Assembly: GCF_026343955.1 (NCBI RefSeq)
Contig: NZ_JAPKNI010000001.1
Location: 868,001 to 932,000 of the forward strand
Origin: Kaistia defluvii
Lineage (GTDB): Bacteria; Pseudomonadota; Alphaproteobacteria; Rhizobiales; Kaistiaceae
Direction of reading: 5' to 3'
DNA length: 64,000 nucleotides
A model generated the notes under the pieces. That model saw only the letters and a program-made list of their open reading frames with translations, did not search any database and had not been told where the DNA came from. Below, in pieces: positions 1 through 13,211 of this stretch. The translations under genes were made by a program, and so were the position numbers. How positions within the stretch are numbered: the stretch's first letter is position 1; each line of letters starts with the position of its first letter.

Positions 1-96
1 CATCCAGGGATGTCGCCGGCTGACAGGCCGACCTCGCGCGGGGGGCGGATTCGAGATCGACCGACCGATCAGAGCCGAATGGCTCCTGCAACGGGG

Positions 97-501
97 CTAC
101 CAGCGGCGCCAGTCATTGCCCCAACCACCGTGCCAGCCGCGATCGCCGCGCCAGTCATTCTGGATCACCCGGCGGCGAAGGATCTCGCCGGACCAGGAAT
201 CGACCACCAGAATAACGTCCCGGCCACGCGGACCGATGGCGCGCACGATATAGGCGTCGCCCCGGCGGTTGATGATGTCGATCCGGGCATAGCCCTGACG
301 CGCAAGCAACCGGTAGATCTGGCGACCGTCGAGCTGGCGGCGGGGCGGCGGCGGGCGGCGATAGCCGCGATCGTCCCGATAGCCGCGGTCGTCATTGTAA
401 CCGCCGCGACCGCCTTCGAAGCGGTAGTCCTGGGCCTGGGCCGCGATCGGCAGCAGCAGGGCGCCGACCAGTGCGGAGGTGGCGAGAATGGACTTCATCA
501 T
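97..501 (-). CDS. Secreted PepSY-like small protein
   Basis: A 134-residue protein with a clear Sec signal peptide (residues 1-23, ending AAQA before QDYRFEGG), so it is probably periplasmic. After an Arg/Asp/Tyr/Gly-rich linker, the C-terminal part (about residues 55-125) has the look of a PepSY domain: a short helix with QGYARIDIINR, then two strands ending in VVDSWSGEIL. I chose the ATG at 501 rather than an upstream in-frame codon at 585, because it begins the signal peptide and has GGAGAG nine bases upstream. PepSY domains are thought to inhibit proteases or bind ligands in the envelope; no specific function can be assigned. It stands alone, divergent from the hsp20 gene. Confidence 0.8.
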   Translation of the reverse strand: MMKSILATSALVGALLLPIAAQAQDYRFEGGRGGYNDDRGYRDDRGYRRPPPPRRQLDGRQIYRLLARQGYARIDIINRRGDAYIVRAIGPRGRDVILVVDSWSGEILRRRVIQNDWRGDRGWHGGWGNDWRRW

Positions 502-643
502 TGATGTCTCTCCAGCGGATGCACCGAGCGATCTCTTTGTCGCCGGCATTGATGGTGAAGCTATCCGCGGGCGCCTGAACATCATCCGAATTGGTCGTTC
601 ATATGGCGTTCAGCCTGGCACGGAGCCAGACCCACTCCCCCCT

Positions 644-672
644 CTTGAACCACCCCGGACTTGTCCCCACAT
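644..672 (+). promoter_or_regulatory. RpoH (sigma-32)-type heat-shock promoter
   Basis: CTTGAAC at 644-650 and CCCCACAT at 665-672 are separated by 14 bases. This closely fits the known sigma-32 consensus (CTTGAAA, 13-17 bases, CCCCATNT), with one mismatch in the -10 element. It would start transcription near 680, giving a leader of about 105 nt before the hsp20 start codon. Confidence 0.7.
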
Positions 673-679
673 CCTCGTT

Positions 680-784
680 GCGGATGCCAAAAGAGGGTCC
701 GCAGCTGAGACACGCGGCCCCGGCCATCGGATGGCGGAGCCTTCGTGAACTTCGAAACGAACCGTCGCTCCAAGGAGGACAACC
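680..784 (+). ncRNA. ROSE-like RNA thermometer in the hsp20 5'UTR
   Basis: The last hairpin before the start codon reads TCGCT-CCAAGG-AGGA (765-779). This matches the conserved U-Y-G-C-U / AGGA anti-Shine-Dalgarno pairing of ROSE elements, known upstream of hsp20 genes in rhizobia. The strong Shine-Dalgarno AAGGAGG (772-778) would be sequestered at low temperature and released on heating. Further hairpins lie upstream: CATCC/GGATG near 670-686, GCCAT/ATGGC at 723-735, and TTCGT/ACGAA at 742-761. The leader length fits a multi-hairpin ROSE. Confidence 0.65.
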
Positions 785-1249
785 ATGCGTACGTTTGATC
801 TGAGCCCGCTCTATCGCTCCACGGTCGGCTTTGACCGGCTCTTCTCCCTTCTCGACCAGGCCTCCGGCGTCGAAGCCGGCGTGCCGGGCTATCCGCCCTA
901 CAACATCGAGCGCACCGGCGAGAACGCCTATCGCATCACCATGGCGGTAGCCGGTTTCGGCGACAGCGATCTGTCGATCGAGTCGCGTGAAAACACGCTG
1001 ACCGTGAAGGGCGAGAAGAAGCCTGAGGAAGGCAAGGATTCGGAAGTGCTGTATCGCGGCATTGCCGGACGTTCGTTCGAGCGCCGATTCCAGCTCGCCG
1101 ACCATGTGGAAGTGAAGGGCGCCAGCCTCGAGAACGGCCTCCTGCATGTCGATCTCGTCCGCGAGATCCCCGAGGCCATGAAGCCGCGCACGATCGCGAT
1201 TTCCAGCGGCAAGAATGCCAGCCAGCAGATCGAGGCCAAGGCGGCCTAA
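785..1249 (+). CDS. hsp20: Small heat-shock protein, Hsp20/IbpA family
   Basis: A 154-residue cytosolic holdase chaperone that binds unfolding proteins during heat stress as an ATP-independent oligomer. The N-terminus (MRTFDLSPLYRSTVGFDRLF) is typical of IbpA-like alphaproteobacterial Hsp20s. The alpha-crystallin domain spans about residues 35-140 and includes the conserved A-x-x-x-N-G-L segment (GASLENGLL); the short C-terminal tail follows. The start is set by AAGGAGG six bases upstream. The sigma-32 promoter and ROSE-type leader indicate two layers of heat control, transcriptional and translational. A strong terminator follows directly, so it is monocistronic. Confidence 0.95.
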   Translation: MRTFDLSPLYRSTVGFDRLFSLLDQASGVEAGVPGYPPYNIERTGENAYRITMAVAGFGDSDLSIESRENTLTVKGEKKPEEGKDSEVLYRGIAGRSFERRFQLADHVEVKGASLENGLLHVDLVREIPEAMKPRTIAISSGKNASQQIEAKAA

Positions 1250-1273
1250 GCAGCGTCACAGGCTGAAGGATGG

Positions 1274-1305
1274 GGCGTCCCACGCAAGTGGGACGCCTAT
1301 TTTTT
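1274..1305 (+). terminator. Rho-independent terminator of hsp20
   Basis: A perfect 10-bp stem, GGCGTCCCAC (1274-1283) and GTGGGACGCC (1288-1297), with a GCAA tetraloop is followed by TATTTTTT. The T-tract runs into the stop codon of the convergent aldolase gene. Confidence 0.9.
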
Positions 1306-2365
1306 AGGCCATATCTGCCGAAACTATTTGCAGAAATGCATCCACTTCCGATGCCTGCGTCTGGAAACTGGTCACCAGCCGCACAAGAATTGGCTTGTTG
1401 TCCAAGGGTGCTGCAATCGGTCCCGCCGTCGGCCACTCATAATAGGCAGCGCCCGCCGCGCGCAGCCGGGCATCGGCAGCCTTCGAGATCCACGCAAAGA
1501 CCTCATTGCCCTGCGGCTGCCAGGCGAGACTAGAGCCCGATGCCGCCTCTATGCCCTCGGCCAGCCGCCGTGCCATCGCATTGGCATGCGACGCCAGGCT
1601 CAGCCAGTGATCCGCCTCAAGATAGGCCGAGAACTGCGCCGCGACGAATCGGCTCTTGGAAAAGAGGTGGCCACCGCGCTTGCGATGAAACGCGAAGCCC
1701 TTCGCCTGCTCCGGATTGAAGAAGACGACCGCCTCGGCGGCGAAACAGCCATTCTTCGATCCGCCGAACGACATCACGTCGACGCCGGCGCGCCAGCTCG
1801 CCTCGGCCGGCGTGACTCCAAGCCCGGCGACCGCATTGCCGAATCGCGCGCCGTCCATATGGAGCGGCAGGCCAGCCTCATGCGCCACAGCGGCAAGCGC
1901 AGCGATCTCCGCCGGCGCATACGCCGTGCCGATTTCGGTAAGCTGGCTGATCGAAACGGCGACCGGTTGACCGTGATGAATGAACGCGGCCGGATAGAGC
2001 GCGATCGCCGCGGCCAGGTCGGCCGGCCACAGCTTGCCGTCCGCCCCATCGATCCGGTGCAGTCGCGAACCGCCGCCGAAAAACTCCGGCGCGCCGCCCT
2101 CGTCGACCGCGATATGAGCATCGCGGTGGCAGAACACCACGCCGCCCGGCCTGGAGAACTGCGCCAGGGACAGCGAATTCGCCGCCGTTCCCGTCGCGAC
2201 GAAAAACGCCGCCACCTCGCGCTCGAAGACCCGCGCGAACGCCGCCTCGACGGAAGCCGTCAGCGGATCGTTGCCATAGGCGGGAGCATAGCCACCCGCC
2301 GCTTCGACGAGCGCGGCCGCCACCCGGTCGGACGCCCCCGTCCAGTTATCGCTTGCAAAAATCAT
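1304..2365 (-). CDS. ltaE: Low-specificity L-threonine aldolase
   Basis: A 353-residue PLP enzyme of fold type I (beta-eliminating lyase family) that cleaves L-threonine and L-allo-threonine to glycine and acetaldehyde. Visible motifs are the N-terminal FASDNWTGAS, the substrate/PLP region VATGTAANSL (about 57-66), the PLP-ring aspartate in HMDGARFGNA (Asp171), and the Schiff-base lysine in SFGGSKNGC (Lys204). Length and motifs fit the family over its whole extent. The gene stands alone, convergent with hsp20 and divergent from gltB; its stop codon sits in the T-tract of the hsp20 terminator. Confidence 0.92.
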   Translation of the reverse strand: MIFASDNWTGASDRVAAALVEAAGGYAPAYGNDPLTASVEAAFARVFEREVAAFFVATGTAANSLSLAQFSRPGGVVFCHRDAHIAVDEGGAPEFFGGGSRLHRIDGADGKLWPADLAAAIALYPAAFIHHGQPVAVSISQLTEIGTAYAPAEIAALAAVAHEAGLPLHMDGARFGNAVAGLGVTPAEASWRAGVDVMSFGGSKNGCFAAEAVVFFNPEQAKGFAFHRKRGGHLFSKSRFVAAQFSAYLEADHWLSLASHANAMARRLAEGIEAASGSSLAWQPQGNEVFAWISKAADARLRAAGAAYYEWPTAGPIAAPLDNKPILVRLVTSFQTQASEVDAFLQIVSADMA

Positions 2366-2915
2366 GGCGCCATATCGCGGACACGCGGCGTCCGGCGCAA
2401 CCCCTTTGTCAGCCGTCGCTCGCGCACAGACAGCGCCATGTCATGACGGAGCCGCCCCAGTGCGGGAAACCCATGCCGCAGCGTCCGTAGCGCCTTTCGT
2501 AATTTTGTTGCGCTTGCATGACAGCATCATCACCTTAAGTGTGCTTGCCACGCTCCTTTCGTAACAAACATAATGCGTGATCGTCGGAGCGCTTGCCGAA
2601 CTAGAAGAGTTCTGGCATTTTGGCGCGCCTTGAATTAGGACAGTCTTGCTGTCCCATTATCGAATCCGGAACGCAAAGTTTCGGCCACGCACGAAGCGGG
2701 CGAGTTCGGAATGAACCTTGCTTGCGATAGGATGCGGCCCTGACGGGTCGGGTCGCATGCCGGACGGCGCGATGCGGCGGTTTGGACGCGCGGTTGCGTC
2801 TTATAGTGAATACGGCAATGCGCCGGTTGGTCATCCAAACGTTCGAAAGGACGAGCGGGAGAGCGGCCGGTTTCATCGTCGAATGATGAACCATAGAGGA
2901 TGAGAGGGCACTCAC
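2366..2915. other. Divergent intergenic region between ltaE and gltB
   Basis: About 550 bases hold no credible gene; the short open frames here lack ribosome sites and recognisable motifs. They must carry the divergent promoters of ltaE and gltB. A hairpin (ATGCGGCCC / GGGTCGCAT, near 2732-2757) lies in the probable gltB leader. A TATAGT hexamer at 2802-2807 could be part of a gltB promoter, but no well-spaced -35 element is visible. Confidence 0.5.
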
Positions 2916-7634
<4,719 letters not shown>

Positions 7635-7644
7635 GGGGAAAGAA

Positions 7645-9066
7645 ATGGGTAAGGTAACGGGTTTCCTCGAAATCGATCGCCAGGACCAGAAGTATCAGCC
7701 GGCTGCGGACCGCATCCGGCACTTCCGGGAATTCACCCTGCCGCTGAACGACCAGGACGTCGTCCGGCAGGCGGCGCGCTGCATGGATTGCGGCGTTCCG
7801 TTCTGCCACGGCGACACGGGCTGTCCGGTTCACAACCAGATCCCGGACTGGAACGACCTCGTCTATTCGAACGACTGGCAGGAGGCCTCGCGCAACCTGC
7901 ACTCGACCAACAACTTCCCGGAGTTCACCGGCCGCGTCTGCCCCGCCCCGTGCGAGGAAGCCTGCACGCTGAACCTCGAGAACACGCCGGTCGCGATCAA
8001 GTCGGTCGAGCAGTCGATCGCCGACAAGGCCTGGAACCAGGGCTGGATCAAGCCGGAGATCGCGGCGGTCAAGACCGGCCGCCGGATCGCCATCGTCGGT
8101 TCGGGGCCTGCCGGCATGGCGGCCGCCCAGCAGCTCGCCCGCGCCGGCCATGACGTCCATGTCTACGAGCGCGAGGCGAAGGCCGGCGGCCTGCTTCGCT
8201 ACGGCATCCCGGACTTCAAGATGGAGAAGCACTTCATCGATCGGCGCGTCGCGCAGATCGAGGCCGAGGGCGCCACCTTCCATTACGGCGTCAACATCGG
8301 CGTCAACAAGCCGATGGCCGAACTGGTCGCCGACCATGACGCAGTGCTGCTCACGGGCGGCGCCGAGGCCCCGCGCGACCCGAAGCTGCCGGGCGCCGAG
8401 CTGGAAGGCGTGCATTACGCCATGCCGTTCCTGGTCCAGCAGAACCGCCGGGTCGGTCGCGAGGAGATCCACGATGAGCCGATCATCGCCACCGGCAAGC
8501 GCGTTGTCGTCATCGGCGGCGGCGACACCGCGTCGGACTGCGTCGGCACCTCGTTCCGCCAGGGAGCGCTCGCCGTCACCCAGCTCGACATCCGCCCGAT
8601 GCCGCCGCTGCGCGAGGACAAGCTGACGGTCTGGCCCTATTGGCCGACCAAGTTCCGCACCTCGTCCTCGCAGGCCGAGGGAGCCGAGCGCGAGTTCGCC
8701 TGCGCCACGCTTGGCGTGGTCGGCAAGAACGGCAAGGTCACGGGCGTCCAGTGCGCCCGCGTCGACGAGAAGCGCCGGCCGATCGAAGGCACCGAGTTCG
8801 TCATCCGCGCCGATCTCGTCTTCATGGCGATCGGCTTTGCCCATCCGGTTCACGAGGGCATGCTGACCGAACTGGGCGCGACGCTCGACAAGCGCGGCAA
8901 CCTCGCCGCCGATACGCAGAGCTACCAGACCTCGGTCGACAAGGTGTTCGCCGCCGGCGACATGCGCCGCGGCCAGTCGCTCGTCGTCTGGGCGATCCGC
9001 GAAGGCCGCCAGGCGGCCCACGCGATCGACAAGCATCTGATGGGCGCGTCGAACCTCGCCTGGTAA
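7645..9066 (+). CDS. gltD: Glutamate synthase (NADPH), small subunit
   Basis: The 473-residue beta subunit of GOGAT takes electrons from NADPH through FAD and passes them via Fe-S clusters to GltB. The N-terminal ferredoxin-like domain has two Cys sets: Cys46, 49, 54, 60 ([15 protein letters not shown]) and Cys99, 103, 107 (CPAPCEEAC), which bind 4Fe-4S clusters in the family. An FAD Rossmann motif ([12 protein letters not shown], about residue 151) and an NADPH Rossmann motif ([12 protein letters not shown]) follow. Translation probably couples to gltB, ten bases upstream. A strong terminator ends the operon. Confidence 0.98.
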   Translation: MGKVTGFLEIDRQDQKYQPAADRIRHFREFTLPLNDQDVVRQAARCMDCGVPFCHGDTGCPVHNQIPDWNDLVYSNDWQEASRNLHSTNNFPEFTGRVCPAPCEEACTLNLENTPVAIKSVEQSIADKAWNQGWIKPEIAAVKTGRRIAIVGSGPAGMAAAQQLARAGHDVHVYEREAKAGGLLRYGIPDFKMEKHFIDRRVAQIEAEGATFHYGVNIGVNKPMAELVADHDAVLLTGGAEAPRDPKLPGAELEGVHYAMPFLVQQNRRVGREEIHDEPIIATGKRVVVIGGGDTASDCVGTSFRQGALAVTQLDIRPMPPLREDKLTVWPYWPTKFRTSSSQAEGAEREFACATLGVVGKNGKVTGVQCARVDEKRRPIEGTEFVIRADLVFMAIGFAHPVHEGMLTELGATLDKRGNLAADTQSYQTSVDKVFAAGDMRRGQSLVVWAIREGRQAAHAIDKHLMGASNLAW

Positions 9067-9091
9067 GGCCGGCTCGCAGCCGAAGACATAG

Positions 9092-9124
9092 AAGCCCCCG
9101 CCAGCGACCGGCGGGGGCTTTTTT
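9092..9124 (+). terminator. Rho-independent terminator of gltBD
   Basis: An 11-bp GC-rich stem, AAGCCCCCGCC (9092-9102) with GGCGGGGGCTT (9110-9120) and a 7-base loop, runs into TTTTTT. Confidence 0.95.
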
Positions 9125-9145
9125 ATGTACAGGCTTCGACTTCCA

Positions 9146-9271
9146 ACATCCTGAGGAGGCTTGCGGGAGCAAGCCGTCTCGAAGGACGCACAGCCTGAGG
9201 GCAATCCCTATAGCCGCACCACTCTACGTGCTTCGAGACGGCCCTTTGGGCCTCCTCAGCATGTTGAGGGT
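9146..9271. repeat. Inverted pair of CTGAGG-type palindromic repeats
   Basis: Copy A (9146-9191) has the flanks CATCCTGAGGA and GTCTCGAAGGA around a core hairpin GGCTTGC-GGGA-GCAAGCC. Copy B (9229-9271) is inverted, with flanks CTTCGAGACGG and CCTCCTCAGCATG around GGCCC-TTT-GGGCC. The flanks are conserved while the core differs but stays self-complementary. A second inverted pair of the same family is at 57361-57521. It lies between the convergent gltD and DUF459 genes. Confidence 0.75.
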
Positions 9272-9357
9272 AGAACTGCGCAATATATCTCAAAGGGAGG
9301 TAAGGCTGGCGCCAGCCTCAACCACGGCGTTCCTGGGCCGGGACCGGCCCTCCGGCC

Positions 9358-10662
9358 CTACTCCACGGCCGGAGCCATGCCCCGGACGCCTGCCGTGGGT
9401 GCCGGCAGGATGACGATGCCGTCGACGATCCTCGACGTCGACGCGGCGGCGCTGTCGTCCTCTGCATGTGGCGGCTTCCAGGCAAAGTCGTCGACCCGGC
9501 CGGCCTTCGCCGCCGGCGCCTCGCCTTTCACCGTCAGCTTGTATTGCAGACTGTCGGCCGCGGGGCCGGGTCCGGCCTGATCGGCGGCTCCCGCCAGCTT
9601 GGCGTTGGCCGTTCCGGGATCCGGATCGGTCAGGGACACCACCGGCCCGACCTGGCGCTCCTTGCCATCGGGGCCGATCTCCGTCGCCGCATTGGGGTTG
9701 GTCGGCGTGATCGCGCTCATCGGCAGGCCGAGGCCGCTATCCTGGCGTATGTCGCGCTCGACAAAGAAGGCAAGCTTGCGCTTGCCGGCCTTGCTGAAGT
9801 TGATGCCGTCGCTGAGACGCAGATTGCGCATCTGCCCGTCGACATCGGGTCCGCGCGCGATGAACTTGCCGCTCTCGTCGGCGAAGCCGTCCCATACGTC
9901 GATGAAATGCGCACCGACCGCCTCGGCCCGCACCTTGTAGATCAGGTTCAACTGCGCCATGTCGGCCGATGCATCCGACGAGCGCAGCGGCGGCGCGCCG
10001 ACCCAGTAGACCGGCTTGCCATAGACCTTGAGCGCCACCAGGAAACGCTCCACCCTCTGCTGATAGGCCTTCTGCCATTCGGCCGTGCCCGGCGACAGGC
10101 GGCCGTCGGGCGTCTTGATCTGCTGGCGGTCGTTCGCCCCCATCAGCACCACGACCATGTCCGGCTTCTCGGCATCGAGCTTTTCGCCGATCTTGGCGAC
10201 CCAGTCGAAATGATCGTCGCGCACGAAGCCGGAAGGCCCGTCGCTCTGATCAATGACCGCCAGCCTCGGCTCCTCCGCAAAGGCCTGATCGAGCCCCCAG
10301 GCCAGGGCGCCGGCGACGAAATCCCCGACCACGAGCACCTTTCGCGCGTCCGGATTCTTGGGCTGGATCTCGAGCGCCGGGTAAATCGGTTCGGCCGGCG
10401 CGGCCGGCCGCTTCTTGCGCACCGGCGGCGGCTGATCATTCGATTGACGCGGGGCGCGCTGCCCGGAGGGCGCCCGGCGGCGGCCCACATCCTGCGGCGG
10501 CATGAGAAACTCGTCCGGCGGCGGCCGCTCAATGCCGAACAGCCGGTCGAGGAACCCGGCCGGTCCACGGCGATATTGCGCGGCCGCAGGCTCCGTCGCG
10601 CTCAGCAGCGCGGCGGAGACCAGGAAAAGGGCGACGAACGCGCGAAGGATACGAACCAGCAT
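9358..10662 (-). CDS. DUF459 SGNH-hydrolase-like exported protein
   Basis: A 434-residue protein with an N-terminal signal sequence (residues 1-28, ending EPAAA) and a Pro/Arg-rich linker, then a DUF459/SGNH fold (about residues 105-310). Visible blocks are LVVGDFVAGALAWGL (block I region), VVLMGANDRQ (block III), and DGINFSKAGKRKLA in place of the usual catalytic DxxH block; the C-terminal tail is disordered. SGNH proteins of this kind are thought to act on acyl groups of envelope polysaccharides; the substrate is unknown. It lies downstream of a MltB-type transglycosylase on the same strand, which suggests a cell-wall role. Confidence 0.8.
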   Translation of the reverse strand: MLVRILRAFVALFLVSAALLSATEPAAAQYRRGPAGFLDRLFGIERPPPDEFLMPPQDVGRRRAPSGQRAPRQSNDQPPPVRKKRPAAPAEPIYPALEIQPKNPDARKVLVVGDFVAGALAWGLDQAFAEEPRLAVIDQSDGPSGFVRDDHFDWVAKIGEKLDAEKPDMVVVLMGANDRQQIKTPDGRLSPGTAEWQKAYQQRVERFLVALKVYGKPVYWVGAPPLRSSDASADMAQLNLIYKVRAEAVGAHFIDVWDGFADESGKFIARGPDVDGQMRNLRLSDGINFSKAGKRKLAFFVERDIRQDSGLGLPMSAITPTNPNAATEIGPDGKERQVGPVVSLTDPDPGTANAKLAGAADQAGPGPAADSLQYKLTVKGEAPAAKAGRVDDFAWKPPHAEDDSAAASTSRIVDGIVILPAPTAGVRGMAPAVE

Positions 10663-10678
10663 GACGACATCCGGTCAC

Positions 10679-10702
10679 AAGGTCGCCTGCCCTCGCGACC
10701 TT
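10679..10702. repeat. Intra-operon hairpin
   Basis: The perfect 8-bp inverted repeat AAGGTCGC / GCGACCTT has an 8-base loop and lies between the transglycosylase and DUF459 genes. It has no T-tract, so it is more likely a processing or attenuating stem than a terminator. Confidence 0.4.
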
Positions 10703-10718
10703 CCCTAAAGGAATAATC

Positions 10719-11972
10719 CTACCTGCCGGACCGCAGCCGCTGCAACACCCCCGTTGAGGCGTAACCGTCCGGCACGTCGCCGGCCGATGCCTGGTAAGAG
10801 CGAATAGCCTGGCGCGTCCCGGCGCCGATCTTGCCATCGACCGCGCCCGAATAGAAGCCGCGCCGCCCCAGCAATCTCTGCAATTCCGCCCTTTCGGCCG
10901 CCGCGAGCGGCCGCACCTCACGCGGCCAGCCGGAGATAAAATCGCCGCCGCCACGCAGCCGATCGGCCAGATGGCCAACCGCGAGCGCATAGGCATTGGC
11001 ATTGTTGTAGCGCTTGATCACTTTGAAGTTATGCAGGAGCAGGAAGGCGGGCCCGCCGGCGCCGGCAGGCGCATAGAGCGTCGCCGTCTCGTTCGAAGCG
11101 GGGAACTGCCGCCCGGCGACGCGATGGACGCCCATCTTGCGCCACTGGCCGAGGGAGAGCGCCTTGCCGGAATCGTTGTGGCGCCAGTCGAAGCCGGCCG
11201 GCAACTCGACCTCGTAGCCCCAGGTCTGGCCCGACCGCCAGCCCATCTTGGCGAGGTAGTTGGCCGTCGAGGCGAGCGCGTCGACCTCGGATGTCCAGAC
11301 ATTGCGCTTGCCGTCGCCATCGAAGTCGACGGCATAGGCCTGGTAGGTGGTCGGGATGAACTGGGTATGCCCCATGGCGCCGGCCCACGAGCCGACCATG
11401 TGGCGGGCATCGACGTCGCCGCGCTGCAGGATCTTCAGCGCCGCGATCAGCTGCTGGCGGCCATATTTCGCGCGCGAACCGCCCTGATAGGCCAGCGTCG
11501 CCAGCGAACGGATGGTGTTCTTGACGATCTTCGGATTGCTCAGCACCTGGCCATAGGAGGATTCCATGCCCCAGATCGCGACGACGACGCTGCGGTCGAC
11601 GCCATAGGCCTGCTCGATCTGCTGCAATTGCCGGCCGTACTGGCGCAGCGCGTCACGGCCATTCTCCAGCCGCTTCTGCGAGACGGCGCCATCCAGATAC
11701 TCCCAGAGCGGCTTGACGAATTCTGCCTGAGAACCGGCTTTGGACAGCACGTCGGGATCGGGGGTGAAATTGCCGAGCGCGCTGTTGTAGACGCTGCGCG
11801 AGATGCCGGCCTTCTGGGCGGTCGGCCAGAAACTCGCCACCCATCGCGCGCCTGCCGCATCCGCCATGGCGGGTAACAGCCCCGCCAGAAGCAGGAAGAC
11901 CAACAAGACTGCGCGGGTTCCGGCGGCCGCGAAGGGCCGCATGACGGAAACGGGCGAGCTCAAAAATGCCAT
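10719..11972 (-). CDS. mltB: Lytic murein transglycosylase, MltB/SLT_2 type
   Basis: A 417-residue periplasmic enzyme that cleaves peptidoglycan glycan strands, forming 1,6-anhydromuramyl ends. It has an N-terminal hydrophobic signal (about residues 18-39, ending MADA) and the SLT_2 catalytic domain with glutamate Glu137 in AIWGMESSYG. Further motifs are AGAMGHTQFIPTTY and the FDGDGKRN segment typical of MltB. A C-terminal peptidoglycan-binding domain (about residues 355-415, GRRGFYSGAVDGKIG) completes it. No lipobox Cys is evident, so it is probably soluble in the periplasm. The start at 11972 has GGAG about 12 bases upstream; the ATG at residue 11 is an alternative. Confidence 0.93.
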   Translation of the reverse strand: MAFLSSPVSVMRPFAAAGTRAVLLVFLLLAGLLPAMADAAGARWVASFWPTAQKAGISRSVYNSALGNFTPDPDVLSKAGSQAEFVKPLWEYLDGAVSQKRLENGRDALRQYGRQLQQIEQAYGVDRSVVVAIWGMESSYGQVLSNPKIVKNTIRSLATLAYQGGSRAKYGRQQLIAALKILQRGDVDARHMVGSWAGAMGHTQFIPTTYQAYAVDFDGDGKRNVWTSEVDALASTANYLAKMGWRSGQTWGYEVELPAGFDWRHNDSGKALSLGQWRKMGVHRVAGRQFPASNETATLYAPAGAGGPAFLLLHNFKVIKRYNNANAYALAVGHLADRLRGGGDFISGWPREVRPLAAAERAELQRLLGRRGFYSGAVDGKIGAGTRQAIRSYQASAGDVPDGYASTGVLQRLRSGR

Positions 11973-12069
11973 GTCTCAGAAGACTCCTTGTATCGGTATC
12001 CATGCAGATCCGGGCCCCCGTCCGGCTGCTTCCTCACGCTTCGACCAGCCCCAATCCGGTCCTTCCATC

Positions 12070-13062
12070 TCAGTCGCGCTGATTGCGCCGACCGAGCGCC
12101 GCCTCCCAGGCCAACGCAGTCGCGACGCATTGGTCGAGATCGTCATGCATGGGCGTCCAGCCCAGCGTGCTGCGTGCCCGTGTCGAATTTGCGACCACGG
12201 CGGGAACATCGCCGGGACGGCGTTCCCGCTCCACGACGGGGAATTCCTTGCCGGAGACACGCCGTACGGACTCCAGTACTTCGCGCACGGAATAGCCGTG
12301 GCCATAGCCGCAATTGGCGACCAGGCTGTCGCCGCCGTTGCGCAGATAGGCCAGCGCGTCGGCATGGGCATTGGCGAGATCGGCGACATGGATGTAGTCG
12401 CGCACGCAGGTGCCGTCCGGCGTGTCGCAATCGGTGCCGAACAGTTCGATCGCCTGGCGCTTGCCGAGTGCGGTCTCGCAGGCAACCTTGATCAGATGCG
12501 TCGCGCCCCGTGTGGATTGGCCGGTGCGGCCGCGCGGATCGGCGCCGACGACGTTGAAGTAGCGCAGCGCCGCATAGCGGAAGTCATGCGCCTTCGCCGC
12601 GTCCTCCAGCATCATCTCGGTCATCAGCTTCGAGCGGCCATAGGGCGATTGCGGCACGGTGGCCGCGCTCTCCAGCACGGGCTCGGTGCCGGTGTCGCCA
12701 TAGACGGCGGCGGTCGAGGAGAAGATGAAGTGGCGCACGCCAGCGCGGATCACCGCCGCCATCAGGGCGCGGGATTTGACGGTGTTGTTCAGATAGTAGC
12801 CGAGCGGATCGGAAACCGATTCCGGCACGACGATCGAACCGGCGAAATGGATGACGGCGTCGATGGCGTGTTCGGCGACCAACCGTTCGACCAGAGCCTC
12901 GTCGGCGATGTCGCCCTGGACGAAGGTTGCCTCCGGCGCCACGGCCCATCGAAAGCCGGTGGACAGCCGGTCGAGAACGACGACCGCCTCACCGGCGTCA
13001 ACAAGACGCCACACCATGTGGCTACCGATATATCCGGCTCCACCCGTCACCAAAACAGCCAC
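12070..13062 (-). CDS. galE: UDP-glucose 4-epimerase
   Basis: A 330-residue extended SDR that interconverts UDP-glucose and UDP-galactose for exopolysaccharide and LPS precursors. It has the NAD-binding TGGAGYIGSH (about 6-15), the SSTAAVYG serine/threonine segment, and the catalytic pair Tyr141/Lys145 (SPYGRSK). NNTVKSRAL and RYFNVVGADP are characteristic of GalE. The start is GTG, preceded by GGAG seven bases upstream. It is divergently arranged with galU, which supplies its UDP-glucose substrate. Confidence 0.94.
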   Translation of the reverse strand: MAVLVTGGAGYIGSHMVWRLVDAGEAVVVLDRLSTGFRWAVAPEATFVQGDIADEALVERLVAEHAIDAVIHFAGSIVVPESVSDPLGYYLNNTVKSRALMAAVIRAGVRHFIFSSTAAVYGDTGTEPVLESAATVPQSPYGRSKLMTEMMLEDAAKAHDFRYAALRYFNVVGADPRGRTGQSTRGATHLIKVACETALGKRQAIELFGTDCDTPDGTCVRDYIHVADLANAHADALAYLRNGGDSLVANCGYGHGYSVREVLESVRRVSGKEFPVVERERRPGDVPAVVANSTRARSTLGWTPMHDDLDQCVATALAWEAALGRRNQRD

Positions 13063-13211
13063 TTCGAAACTCCAAGCAGATTCGTAATGTTAATGAACTA
13101 TGAATAGGTGAACGAAGTCTTGATGGCGCTGAAATATTCACCCTTTTCATTAGCGTTCCTGTTAGGAATCTGCCGATATGCTATCCGTACCGATGCATCT
13201 GTGAGGCGTCC

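Noticed and set aside
2782-2807. TTGGAC and TATAGT as the gltB promoter
   Set aside because: The spacer is only 14 bases, too short for a typical sigma-70 promoter.
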